From positions 1,302,001 to 1,366,000 of the forward strand of contig JAPZLL010000001.1 of NCBI GenBank assembly GCA_036250225.1: a stretch of 64,000 bases of DNA. The letters run 5' to 3'. This document shows, piece by piece, positions 1-12,331 of the stretch. A program made the translations under genes and the position numbers. Below the pieces are notes generated by a model, which saw nothing but the letters and a program-made list of their open reading frames with translations, was not told the DNA's origin and did not search any database. The first letter of the stretch is position 1, and every line of letters begins with the position of its first letter. This DNA is from Cercophora sp. LCS_1 (taxonomy: Eukaryota > Ascomycota > Sordariomycetes > Sordariales > Lasiosphaeriaceae).

Positions 1-3000
1 GGTGACCCTGCGCATGGCTCTCCATATCGCCGGCAAAAAAGTGGCGGGGACGCGTGCCCTCTGTCGTGTGTTTCGACCTCCTTATGAGCAAACACAGTCC
101 TAAAGACAGATAAATACAATTTGTCACCAAGTCTGACGCACTGCACGCTTGCGTGGTGCTGCGCAGGCAAGGCTGGGGTGTTTGACAACTGTCGAGTCCC
201 CTCCTCGACCACGGAGCGAACGTGAGGCAAGACAGCCCGGGGAGTTTTGGTTCGCCCAGGACAGAAGGCGGTGTCTGCGCTTGCAGCTCCCAGATGCATG
301 CGGACCGCCTGCATGCCATCGCACATCCTCCCGCCTCCTCACATCCTTGCCAATCCTTGATGGTATGTGCAGTGGGACATCTTGGGCCTTCCGTCAAAAT
401 TTCCACCGTGCGTCCTCATTGCTGACCGGAATGGGCGCTTTTCAAGGTATCGAAACGACTGAAGGCTAGCTGGTGACTTGAGGGCAATAAGCAGGACCAG
501 TATTGGGAATTATCGTCTTCAGCGGATTCCGACGTTATGGGCGAGTAGGAAGGCGGGATCCCGATATTTTCACCCGAAGATCGTCAATTATTGTCGGATG
601 TTGTCTAATCCTATTCTTGTAAACTGTATGCTTGTTCGGTTGTGTAACTTCGCCGAGGGACGGCCCGGGAACGACACGGGACTGACCCTTTCCGCCCGGA
701 AAACAAGCCAAATTGCTTGTCGTACGAAAATGACCCAACTTTGACCCTCGACGGCTAGATTCATGGGGGTTTTCTTCCTGGCTCTCTACTCGGGGGAGCC
801 GTCACTTGTTGGGAGAAAGATCAACGGCATTTCTCTTGAGGACGGCGTTCCTGTGGGGGTCACGCAAATACCTGGAGGAGGACCTGGCTAGGCCAAGGCA
901 AAAAAAAAGCCGCTCGACATTTGAGACAGATCCATCGCGGGAGCGAGGGTGACTTCGGTTGTCTCTCGCCTGGCGTGTCATCTGGGGACATGGATGTTGG
1001 CTTTTCTTGCCAGTGCGGGTCACGATAACTTGATTCCTCGCAGCTTCCGCTCCGATTCATCTTTTCTTCCCCACACTCTGACGGTGTTTGTGTGTTCGTC
1101 ATTTTAAATTGACTGCTTCGTCGCCCCTCACGTTGCTTTTGCCATTGGCCTTGTAACACCTTGGGCGTCTGGCGGGGGATCTATCGAGAGAATCGCCGGA
1201 GGGGAACAGTGCCTCGGATCCTAGGGTTACACTCGCGGAATTAATGATGTGTGAACGGAACAAGTCTAATCTTGTTTTCCCACGATTTTTATCGTGGGGA
1301 AAGTGACCAAACCCTCGAAATGGGGCCTAGATCGCTTCCTTTCAAAAAGATGAGATTCCAATCGCCTGGAGCAGATCACCGAGTGATATGTGACGAAAAG
1401 AGGTCATGTTACCCCACCACGGCAGAGAGCCGGGGTAAATGGAGCAACCCATCGAATGGGTTTGTGATTGCTCCATACGTGATGAGCCTTTTATTTCCCC
1501 TTCACCCAAGGCAGAGAGATTTTCTAGAGTATGACCGTGTCTGGCCGCAGCCCACCCATGCCCTGCAAGATGGATTTCAGCCCTTGTGACCATTCCGCCG
1601 CCAGAGTTCACCCGTGGTTTTGCCAGTCAGGCATTTGCGGCAGCGCTTACTCCGTCCTGTCCACCATGGGAGCTGGTTGGCGGAACGAGCCGACAAGCTC
1701 ACAACCAGGAAGTGTTTGGGGAAAGAGTCAGTTTCAACGTTGGCGACTGCCCATGGTCGCATATACGGCCGCAGAGACGAGCCGGCAGCAGCCTCATTTC
1801 TCCTGGCCGCTTCGATGAGGCCCGACGAGTGCGGAAGGCACGGCAATGACGTGAAAATGCTTCCCATGTGCTCCCGCCTCGGAACGCTCCTGAGGAGAAG
1901 CCGGGCCACAAATGAGGCTAGCGGGCCAGGATCGCTCGGATCAACAGAAGAACAGCCACGCCATCCACCCACCTTCTGCTGGCACACCCCTCCACGTTCG
2001 TCGCATGCTGCTTTGGCTGGCGTTGGCGCTGGCACCGGCAAAGCCCTGCTGTCCTGCAGGACGACCCAAGTCTGACTGCAGAGTTTGCCGTCAAGAATTC
2101 AGGCGTCAATGCAACGGAACAACACACCGCGGTTCCTTGTTAGTTGCAGGTGAGAGCAAAAAAAAAACAAATCAAAAAGAGGTCGTTCGTGAGGGAGACA
2201 AGACGCGAGGACGAGAGCGGGAAACGGGAGCGGTCAGCGCACGCATCTTGCTGCGCGCGACCAATCAGGCGATCAGAGTCCAGAATTGGCGGGATTGGCG
2301 TTTGAAAGTTTGGTTAGTGGGAGACCGTTGGACTGGATCCATGACATATTTTCCCCTGGAGTATTCGAACGTGGTTCCAAAACCTCTCGGCGCGAGTAAC
2401 GGCTTGATAACACGGGAGATGCCTGCTCAAGGAGGGTCCGAGAGCGGCGCTCGATCAACGGTTCCTTCGCCCCTTGGATTGGAAGGGTTTTCGAAAATTC
2501 CAGCAAGCCGCAACGGCATCTCATCCACGGATCCGTCCTTGGCCAAGTGTGCCTCCAATCCGCAACCAACAAACCAGTGCTGTATACACAGTAAGCGATG
2601 CGGGACGTCAAGACTGCGACAGAGGTTGATGCCGGGCAGCACGCACCAACCATGGACGGTGCCCTGGATCTCGGAGAAGCGGCGAAGATCGTAAAAGCCC
2701 GATGGCCCTGGATTCTCGATGAGCGAATGGGTGGGCTTGACCGTTCTTGTGGCCGTTTAATGAATTGCAAGGTCTCATCTCCATGATGCAACCCAACACG
2801 CAAGTTGCGGCTAGCTTCGCGGTCACAGGGACGGCGATGCCTTACCACGTTTGTCGATGCCGCTGGTGGTTTCTCTGGTCGGCGTCTCTGGCAATGCTAC
2901 ATAGCGTCACGAGCGGGCGAGCCATGGATGAGTTGGCAGTCGATCCACAATCTGCACTCTGCACGCAACGGAGAAAAGAAGCTAAGGACCAAGACGGGCG

Positions 3001-6000
3001 ACGCAGCACAAAAGCAGGAAGCGACTCAACGGGCATTCTGACAAAGGAAGAGCAAGGATTCCAAAAACGGTGAGAGAGAAACCAAGAGGTTAGCGTGCAG
3101 TCGATGTGCGCTAGAGGGAGCTGCAACCGAGGGCGGTGACGGTGACGCGACACTCGTTGCGGGCTTGTTGAGTTCGCTGACGTTGCGTGGACTAGGGTCT
3201 TTCCGCCTTCCGCGAGAGGGATGGCAGCCATTGATGAGCCAAAACGCTCTGGCGGGAAGGCACTAGTCCTCTTTGACACCATCGTCCCTGCAGTATCTCC
3301 TTCTCCACTACCCTGAGTGCTGGATCTGCCGGGGAAGGCGCGCACACGTACAGTGGGTACACACAACTTGCAAGCACCGCACACGGTGCATCTTCTCCAG
3401 CCGGAACATGGTATGAGCGGTATGAGAGATACTGTCAACAAGGGAGGGCTGGGGGGCCACGGGCAGTTCCTTCCTTCCTCAATCCTTCGTCTTTCCCAGG
3501 GGTTCGATTGGCTCTGACAGCGCTTAATGCTGAATGTGGGAGGCCAAAAATCTGCAAGTTTTTTCTGTCAGTGAAGTGCATAGATTTGAAACGTTTTCTC
3601 CAACCCAGCCCGCCCGTTTAGGGGATCTCACTTTCTCCCATGTCAGTCGGTCCGTCACCGCTTTCGTGGGAGCTCAGTTCCATTGCCTGCATGGCCTGGG
3701 GCACCTAAGACCACGGTGGGAACCCGGCGCATTGATGATCGGGGTGATGCTGAAGTATAGCCTCCAGTTTGGCGAGCAGGACAGGGACGTAATCTGTTAT
3801 TCCCCGCTGAGGTGAAGGATCTTGACCAAGCTGTCAACCGCCCTAGCTACGGACCCCCCTCCGGTTCCAGCAAGCCCTGCAGGTCTGCAGCATTGCATGC
3901 ATGCACTGTAGTTGCAGCGCAGGGGAGCCCGTAGACCGCCATCTGGATGGGGCCCTGGGCCGATTCCCCGCTGTGGAAAGCGTCTTGAATCCCACTCCTC
4001 GACCACCGTCCTGTTGACGCGGGACCGAGACGAAAAAGAATAAGGGATGGGAGAGAGGATGGCCGAATGCTGGGGAGAGTGAAGATTTGTGCCGCGGGCC
4101 ACGGAACGTCGACGTCGCCTCGCCGCTCCCGTGTCGGCTTGAATCCAGCTGGTACGGGGCATTATGGCAGCCGCTCGGGTTATTTTGGATCAGTGGCTCT
4201 AGGGTCTAATTTCAGTTGTGTGATGGCATCAGCCGGCTGCACTTCGCCCAGAATGACGAGCAGAATCCTCAGACTCGCTAACCACAATCGCCATCTCCGC
4301 CCCAGCACCCCCAGGACACGCTGACGGATGGCGCTCACACAGCCGCGACGCGAGCAACCGCCAGGAGCATTGCATATCAGGCAGACAGGGAAACAGCAGC
4401 AACCTAACTGAACAGCCGGATAACGCTCTTGTCCCCACAATATCTTGCAAACAAACCCCAGGCTCGCCTGTATCCATGCCGCCAGCCCGGGAAACAGCAG
4501 AGCGCCGGCTCTTCCTTGGATGACATGATTTGAGATCCTATCTCACTCCGCCTCCAAGGATCAACCCGGCTTCCGTTGCGCGCACTCCCACTTGTTGATG
4601 GGAACCACTGGCCCGGCGGAAGTTCACTCTGGGGTTTGCCTCGATCAAACAGGCGAGCGCCAACGCGGCTTCTTGCAGCTCTCGAGCATTTCGACTCGAG
4701 AACCCGTGACGGGGATACACACATCTGCTGCTGCAAGCGGATGTGGCAAGACAAGAGCGGGGTGCTTCTAATAACGCGCCGAAACGTCAACTGTTGTTGC
4801 GCCTTGGGTTTTGGAGAGGTCGCCGGCCACACGTCTGACGCGCCGCAAACATAGCATGCTTCGTTCGCTGTCCATGCCACCGGAATCGTTGGACCGCGAT
4901 ATGCTGCGCATCGGGATGTCAGCGACGGCCCAGCGTCGTGGTGCAACGGCGCCGAGTATATCGATGTTGATCTCTTGTTGCACACCACCATCGCACAGAG
5001 CGAGATGCCGGTCTGCACGGGGAAGACGGAGAGACAGATGGACGCAGATGAGCCGCTCCCGTGGCCACAGTTGCATCGCGCCAGGACAGAACTGTTGAGA
5101 CCCCGGTTTGCTCATTGCGGCGCACGTCGTCGTGGCCGAACGCTCTCTTGAAACTCGAAATGGATCTCGTGGGTAGCGCGGCTTTTTGACCTGGCAGTCG
5201 ACGTCGCCGTCGCCGTCGCATGTTCCATGGAGCCTCTGAGGAAATGCTACGTCAGGCAGATGGTTTGTTTCGCCAAGATGGCACTTCATTCGGGTATAGA
5301 TCCGTCCATTTCACAGTTGGTTCAACCAACGACTTGCCCCATTAGTACTAGCCGGTTGGATTCTAGGACTTGCAAGGTTGCTGCTGATGCGAGCCACGCA
5401 TCCACTCACTCGGCGCCGTGTTTTCGGGTCGCAACTTCTCCTGGGGGGTTGAGCCCTCAGCTCGGTCTGTCCAAAGGGGCAAGTAGACAGAGACTTCTGG
5501 ACGAGGGGAAGCTTTTTCTGTCTCTGCGCCGCCCCCGGAAACCACTAGCCACTCGCAACATGGCCATTGCAACGAAAACGGGACAGGGAGGGTGAGGCAG
5601 ACAATTCGTCGGGGGCCAATAGATTTCTCCTTAGAAGGCGAGTCCACTTCCGCCCTGTCGAGGGTCTTAGCACCCGCAAGAAGCCAGCCAAGTTGCTGGC
5701 CCCCTGCCCTGTACCCCGGCTAACACGATTCCAACTGCCTGCCCCATGGATGGTCCGCAGACCCACGGCCCATGCTCTGAGCCCAGCCAACCTTAGGGAT
5801 TGTATGTACCTGGTCGGTACCTCTGGGCCTCTGGCTCGATAAGAAGGCGTGCTGGTGTGAGCGTAACGGGCCGGGGTTGGGACATGGGTTGTGCGGGCAG
5901 AGAAAAAAACTATGAACACACACTTAAGACCTGCCCGTCAGCCAGCAGCAGTGTGGCAGGCGCCAACCGGTAAAACCGCCGAGGAGCTGACATCAAATAA

Positions 6001-7081
6001 TCGCCAAACGCTCTCTTCCAATACTTGTTCTTTCCCGCTCTTTGACTTTGCAGGGAGCAGCGGGAGCAGCGGCCCAGACTGGCTGCTGGGGAATGATATT
6101 GACCGGACCCTGAACGTTCTCTCGCCACCAAGACGCCCGTCACCGCGGCGCCGTCGCTCGTCAACCCGGCCCGTTCCCCCAGAGACGACAGACAAAAGAC
6201 CTCACGAAGGCCTTGACGCTAGAAAATACGGGGCAGGAAGGCAACAGAGAGGGCCTTGGCTGTGCCTCTGCCCATTCACGCTGCAAGACGACCTAGCGCA
6301 TCACTGGCGGTTTGTGGCCATACACTGCCCGAGGCTCCCCATCCGGTCCATGAGTGGTCCGCTTCGCTGCATCCAACAGACAGATCACCGCAGCTATTCT
6401 TGCCCCGATTGCCCACTGCCCCTCTGCGCCAGTGCCCGTCATCCTGTTGCGCTCAGCTAAGACTTGTCGACTCACCCGTCCCGGCCGCTCTCGTCCTGCC
6501 TCTTCACCAAGCTGCCCGCCCCGTGGCTCGCACCAGCCTGTGGCACGCCTTCCTCCTGACGCAAGCCAGCACATCTGCAGCTCTCGCGGCTCTCCATCTG
6601 GCCTTGAACGTGGTTACTTATTGCAGACGCCCCTGTTGTCCGTTGCCGCTCGCACCGATCCCGCAGCCGCCAAATAGCAGACACATCCCGCCGTATGTTG
6701 GCCTAGCCCCGGGATCCTTGCCCCAGCGTGCTACGCCTCTTCGCGACAGTGACGCCGCACGCTTCTCCCGGCTCTCACCACCGACACCTCGGCCTCCTGT
6801 GACCACCGGCGCCAGTAGGTTGAGACGTTCTTACATCCGGTCCCAACCTGGCGGTCCAATCTGTCCACAGGCTCCCGGACCCGGCGCGGAGCTGGCCTGG
6901 CGCAAGCCCCTCGCAGTTGTCGACGTCGGCTTACTGCGGCCTGGGGCGCCAGGACGAACCCCTTAAGCAGAACGGAAGACCGGGCGTCTGCTTGGAGGAG
7001 GTGCCAGTGCCGTGGGCGTCCGACTCACGTCGTCAATGTCACGGTCCTTCAGACTGCCAGCGCGAAGGGGTACAGGTCTCG
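1..7081. other. Gene-poor region upstream of the bZIP gene
   Basis: No open frame in this 7-kb stretch has recognisable domains or family motifs. The longest frames (100-240 codons) overlap on both strands, have unbiased composition and no plausible splice-linked partners. The last 700 bases are C/T-rich on the plus strand and probably form the promoter and 5' leader of the bZIP gene; they hold a 3-codon frame at 6695-6706 and a longer upstream ATG at 7036 that overlaps the bZIP start. I see no tRNA, transposase or reverse-transcriptase remnant. Confidence 0.5.
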
Positions 7082-8929
7082 ATGTCGCAGAGGGGACCTG
7101 GGCCTCACCCCCCTACTCGTCATCCCTCGCAGTCCCCGTCCCGAGACGTCGGCTCTTCATCTCCATCTCAGCGAAGCCTGGCATACCAAGATGACTCGAA
7201 CCCACGGCCGCCTCACGACCCAGGCGGGGCGCCAGTAGTTGAGGACGAGGGAGGAGGCCAGCGCCGCGGGTCGAGAGCATCGGGTGTTCACAACATTCTC
7301 AACCCACTTGGCTCGAGAGGCCCTCCGATCGGGTCTTCTCCGCCTCTAGCACGGCCCGCCGTCGAAGCGAGCCCGCGACCCAAGATGGGGCCAGGACAGT
7401 ATGGCGGAAATGGGTCCCCTTCGCGTTCCGCATCGTATCTTCCCCAGGGAGCAGTCACACCACAGCCGCCAAACCCTGCAGTCCCGCACACACAGTCTCC
7501 CGGGATCCCGCTTCCATCCGGTTCTCCTCCAGCGCCTTATCAACTTGCCGCCGCGCGACGGATCCTGACTCCTAAGTCGCCGCGGGCAGCAAGCTTGAGC
7601 CGCGCGGCAATACGATCGGTGGAAGCACAACGAGTCTCAAGTCTCCCGCCACATGCTGCAAGAACCACCGGGCTTCCACACGACGCGTCCCCTCTCGGCG
7701 GGACACCGGCACTCGGGCCATCACCCCAGTTTTCCGCTCCGCCTGCTCAACCACCCGGGCCACCACTGCCACGGCCAGCCTCGGGGCTAGGGCGCTCCCT
7801 TTCGCAGCCTTTGCTGAGTCATGGGCTCCCACCAACGACCCAAGAGGGACCATCATCCGGCCACCCGCCTCGGGGGCCCGGCGGCGGACCCAACTATCCT
7901 CCAGGCCCGCCCTACGGAACGCCAGTGGCACCAAACAGGGCACTGCCCGGGGAGGCGCGGTGGGGCCCGGCTGGTATGGGCCCACTACCACCCGGTGGAT
8001 CGGTGACAAGGCAGCTCCAGCTCGGCGAGGGCCAGCAGCACATCCTTGCCATCACCCCGGACCATGGACCCGAGATACTGATTCCGGTAGATTATCACCA
8101 AGCATCAAAGCAAGCTGACGAGAAGAGGCAGCGGAACGCTGGGGCATCGGCAAGATTTCGGCAGCGGAAGAAGGAGAGGGAAAAAGAGCAACAGGCGGGC
8201 TTGCAAAAACTAGAATCGCAGAATCGTGACTTGGAGAGACGGGTCGAGGAATTGGAAAGGAGATGTGAAGAGCTGGAGGAGCATCGCGACTTCTACCGGG
8301 GCGAACGAAACCGTCTGCGGGACATCGTGGCCCGCACTCCTGGAATCAGCGAATGGGCTGATCGAAGACCTGCAAGCCCGATACCGACGCCGTCAAGAAG
8401 TGTCAGCTCGTATGCGACCAACAGCCCGCTCCCTGCGCCTGCCCCGACACCCCTTCCGCAACCTCAACCGCATCCGCACCCGCACCCGCACCCTCACCCT
8501 CACTCCTATTCGCAGTCCCACGCGATTGCGCACCCGCACCCTTCTCCGTCCTCGTACGGCGATCCATCGATGATGGAACGTCCAGCAAGAAGACGGAGGA
8601 CGGATTCGGAGCCGACAATGAGCACTTCATCTTACCGGCCAACCACGCCAGCGTCTCTGCCCCCGATCCCTGGGCCGCCTCCGGCCTACTCGATCCCGCC
8701 GTCTCCCCATATGGCGCCCTCGCCTGGGACGGCACGATTGCCACCGATACGTTTCGACCACCCTCCTCCGACTTCAGAAACACCACCACCGGTCCAAAGC
8801 GGAGCGCCTCCGCCGCCAGTTCACACACAGCCCGGTCAGACCAGCGCGTACCCATCATACGGCAAAGCCCCCTACGAAACTGGGTGGGCGACAGGCCCGA
8901 GGGGGCCACACGAGGGTCCTCCAAGGTGA
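7082..8929 (+). CDS. bZIP transcription factor, Pro/Ser-rich, single exon
   Basis: Nuclear DNA-binding regulator of 615 residues. A basic region at about residues 345-365 carries the bZIP signature N-x7-R (RNAGASARFRQRKK), followed by a heptad-rich leucine-zipper-like coiled coil to about residue 425. The rest is Pro/Ser/Gly-rich and disordered, with a His-Pro run after residue 460 encoded by a hexamer repeat. The open frame extends upstream of 7082 without an ATG, so the ATG at 7082 (MSQRGPG...) is the first usable start; it is followed by a VHNILNP motif, which resembles an N-terminal motif I associate with fungal zinc/bZIP regulators. Its target genes cannot be inferred. An out-of-frame upstream ATG at 7036 overlaps the start. 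No intron is needed. The domain call is secure; the exact subfamily is unknown. Confidence 0.88.
   Translation: MSQRGPGPHPPTRHPSQSPSRDVGSSSPSQRSLAYQDDSNPRPPHDPGGAPVVEDEGGGQRRGSRASGVHNILNPLGSRGPPIGSSPPLARPAVEASPRPKMGPGQYGGNGSPSRSASYLPQGAVTPQPPNPAVPHTQSPGIPLPSGSPPAPYQLAAARRILTPKSPRAASLSRAAIRSVEAQRVSSLPPHAARTTGLPHDASPLGGTPALGPSPQFSAPPAQPPGPPLPRPASGLGRSLSQPLLSHGLPPTTQEGPSSGHPPRGPGGGPNYPPGPPYGTPVAPNRALPGEARWGPAGMGPLPPGGSVTRQLQLGEGQQHILAITPDHGPEILIPVDYHQASKQADEKRQRNAGASARFRQRKKEREKEQQAGLQKLESQNRDLERRVEELERRCEELEEHRDFYRGERNRLRDIVARTPGISEWADRRPASPIPTPSRSVSSYATNSPLPAPAPTPLPQPQPHPHPHPHPHPHSYSQSHAIAHPHPSPSSYGDPSMMERPARRRRTDSEPTMSTSSYRPTTPASLPPIPGPPPAYSIPPSPHMAPSPGTARLPPIRFDHPPPTSETPPPVQSGAPPPPVHTQPGQTSAYPSYGKAPYETGWATGPRGPHEGPPR
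8469..8502 (+). repeat. CCGCAC-type hexamer repeat coding for His-Pro
   Basis: An in-frame tandem hexamer (variants CCGCAC/CCTCAC) inside the bZIP gene encodes an alternating Pro-His run. It is a candidate for length polymorphism between strains. Confidence 0.8.
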
Positions 8930-11900
8930 GGAATCATGGAAACATGAGCCACCTAGACGGAACCGGGCCACAGTGTCACGACAGGCGACAAAATGGACCG
9001 GCTTCGAGACATCAGAGCGACGACAGTATGACGCTCATATACAGCATTTCCAACAATGGATTATCATCGCAAAGATTGGATTAGACAGGGGACACAGCGA
9101 CCTACACCATCTCTTTTCAGTTTATCATTATGTCTTTTTCCGTGTCGAGGGAGGGTATTATCTCTAGAGAATTGCAAATCAGCTCGGGCGACCGAGGGCG
9201 TGCGGGGATCCAGGGAGGGAAAACGCCAAACGGAGGGACGAATAAGTTCCCCAAATATGCCGGTCTTTTGTTTTCTTGTTTCTTGTTTTCCTGCTCGGAC
9301 GCGGGTTGGGCTGCTGGCATCTGGTCTCCAAAATTTCTAAAATTCCCGTTTTTCGTCATCCCCTCTTGTCGATTTTTTAGGGAGTAATATTTTCCGGCCT
9401 GTTGCGGGCAATGTTGCTTCGGCATAGCTATACTACTACTACTACCTTTAATCGCCACCTTCACACGACCTCGACACCAGTTCTCATCTTTTATTTCTTG
9501 TAGGCTGTTTGGGCACGGGAACGGGGTTTTGGTGCTATGTTGTTTCAGACAAGGCTGAAAGGGCGAAAGGATTCGCCGGTGTTTTGGAGTTTTCAATTTT
9601 CATATTTTTTTGGCTACCTAGATACCACATATAGCTGCAGCACACAGATTGGTCACATTTCATGTTTCCTCATGTTGTTTTACCACATCCCCTTTCATTA
9701 CATATGGGGACAAGCAGTGGCGGAAAGTTGGAGGGGTTTCGTTGTCGTTGGCGTCATTCATGCATCGATCGTCCCGTCATGTATCGTATTGTACAATACT
9801 CGCCGGTCAACTCATCTTCGTCGTTGTCTTTGCATCCCGTGTGAAAGCAGGCGAAAGGGGGTTGGGGATCAACGGGCCGCCAGAGCACCTTCCCTTCCAA
9901 GAACGAGGAGAACGAAAAAGGGGATGGCCGGGTGGATATTCTGGTGGATGGGTTGGGCGTGCGAGTGGCAGCTGATTGGTGACGAAACACAGCGAAAAGA
10001 AAGGCAAACATTGGTCCCGGTATTGGGCGGCGGCCATTGGCACGGACGGGGGCAGTCGGAAAGATAGTAGCACCCTCTCTGCAGGGAAGAAAAAAATGAA
10101 AAAGGGATTTTTTCCATTTGCCGCGGGTTGCCACGCTTCAGTGGTCCATTCCGCCTTCCCCGAGGGCGTGTCGGTCAGCGGGCGTGTCAGTGGGCGTGTT
10201 TTTGCTGATTCGCGAACTTCCGTCTTGGGTCACGACGAGTGAACATCTTGTCTTGGTCGCGATCCAAACAAAACGTCTGTCACATTTTCATGCCGTTCAT
10301 TCTTTCAGCCGCGCCTCTGAGACGTCTGGGCCAGGGAGGGTATGCGGGCGTGTGGTTCATGTCGGTGGTTGGATGACAGTTGTTTGTCTGGTGATGGGCG
10401 AATCCCCCGGGGCCTCCCTCATCCTTCGGCTGACGCTACTGCCCTTCGCTCGCGTGGCCGGGCGTTTTTCACATTTCTCAGATCCCGGCCAGGAATCATG
10501 AGTGGACGACGGTCTCATCGCCTTCTTTCCTCCCCCCTTCCCCCAGCCCGGCTCATTGCACCCGGTGGCTGCCCTCCCATGTCCGCAGTGGCTCAACCGC
10601 GCTGGAGAGCGCGGTTATAGGCTGGCCAGGACTGAGGAGGTTGGGGCCAGTCGGACAATTCGGGGAGCAGGCATGGTGGGGGTGGATGGGGTGTGTTTTT
10701 TTCTTTTCTCCAGTTCCCCCGTCGTGCCCTACGCCACGCGCCTATCACAGCCTGGTCTGAGTGCCTTAGTGCAGGCTGATGAGTGAATGACGAGGGCGAG
10801 GGAATTGAGTAATGACTGCGGCGAGTGGTGAGTGGTAAGTGTTCCCTGTATGACTGCCCTCGTACATGACCGGTATGTGACTCTGGGTGCCCCGGTGATT
10901 CGTATTCGCGTGATATCACGACCAGTTGCAGTGTTGATGTCCTGATGCTTGTAGGGTCCTCGGCAGTGCGTTTTTGGAGAGCGATGTAACCTGCTCCGGG
11001 CACGGCCATCCGGCGGGCCAACGAGCTGGACCCGCGCGGCTCTGTCGCTTGAAGCGGGAAGCAAGACTGAGATTGGAAAACTTGGTGCGCCATCTAATCT
11101 TGGTCGAGCCATGGAGATGATCGATCGGGACAGTAAGATGAAGAAGCGGTCCCCCCGCGATGGGAAGCGAGATGGTTTGCCTTCCGGATCGGGAGTTGAC
11201 ATCGCGTCTTGGTGCCCAATGTGGGAGTGTTAGGACGGCGCTGGAGATTGGTGACGAGTTGAAGGAATCAGGTGGCTGGCTCGCTGGCCGCACAGATGCT
11301 CTCCAATCGGCATGGCCAGATTGGGGGCCTATGGGCGTTGAACATGGCAACACCAGTGATATTGCAGGGAAGCTGCAACGCGGCGATACCATCAAACCAG
11401 TCATGGCGGCTGACGTTGTATCCCGGCGTCCCACGTGCGAGAAACTCCCCGGGCATCCTGGCGACGCGAACCTCGTCCAGTCGAGTGGATGAAAGAAGTC
11501 CGAGAGCGCAATGCCCAGAAGGGCGAATGATACATGACACTGTACTTGGTGAATACATGCTTGATACGTGCGCCCGAGGGCTTCGGCGGGAAATTGAGAC
11601 AACGATAATATTGCACTTGAAGTCGGAAGAGGAAAGCCCCCAAGAGAAAAAAATAAGACCTCATCTGAGACACGGACATTGGTGGACGAACGTCGTCATC
11701 CCGAACAGCGGGAAGGCGCGTCAAGTGCCTGAAGAGAAAAAGGAAAGGCCCGCCCTGCGGCTCTGTGCTACATACTGAGCTGTCAAAGTGTGGTCCGCCG
11801 TTGCACTGCGCCTATAGAGCGCGGACGTATTGCTTCTCTGCCAGGGTTCCAATTACCACAATCTGCATGCTCTATCCATCGCCTGGAAAATACAACTCAC

Positions 11901-12331
11901 TGATCATGTCGCACGCCCTGTTTCTGGCTTTGGGAATTGAGCCACTCATTTTGAGATTAGGCCACGGGAAAAGAAATGCAAGCTGAATCTTTGGTGGCTC
12001 ATGGATTGCGATCTTTGGGGGGGGGGGGGGGGGGTTTTAAGTAGTGGACGGCAATTGTCACCTGGAAGAACGGCTGAACATGAAATGGAAGCCAAGCAGC
12101 AGAGCCTATGCTGGACCTTCAACCCGTGGACAGGGGCAGCTCGGCTTCGGGAGGAATTATGACGCAACACTGGACTCTGGGCGACACTTGGTCAGTGCGG
12201 CGCTTCTGCAGATCAGGCACAACTGAGCTCCACAAGGCAACCTCACTTCAACCTCTGTGATAAGGCCTCCACATGAATTCCCCCGTCTACCTACAGCACA
12301 ACTGCAGCGCAAAGTTCCCACCGCTGTAGCA
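8930..12331. other. Intergenic spacer, no supported gene
   Basis: The first few hundred bases are T-rich and resemble a 3' untranslated region for the bZIP gene, with a (TAC)5 run near 9430. The minus-strand frame at 10916-11602 (228 codons) has a competing frame on the other strand and no recognisable motif. A poly-G run lies at 12017-12034. The last 300 bases presumably contain the promoter of the NFKBIL1-like gene. Confidence 0.5.
12017..12034. repeat. Homopolymer run of 18 G
   Basis: Eighteen consecutive G residues about 300 bases upstream of the NFKBIL1-like start codon. Such runs can form G-quadruplexes on the plus strand and are also a frequent place for sequencing-length errors. Confidence 0.95.

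Noticed and set aside
6256..6966. 236-codon plus-strand frame before the bZIP gene
   Set aside because: Pro/Ala/Arg-rich translation of C-rich leader DNA, no clear start or domain; more likely promoter/leader.
10916..11602. 228-codon minus-strand frame
   Set aside because: No motif, overlapped by plus-strand frames, and no promoter or splice context supports it.
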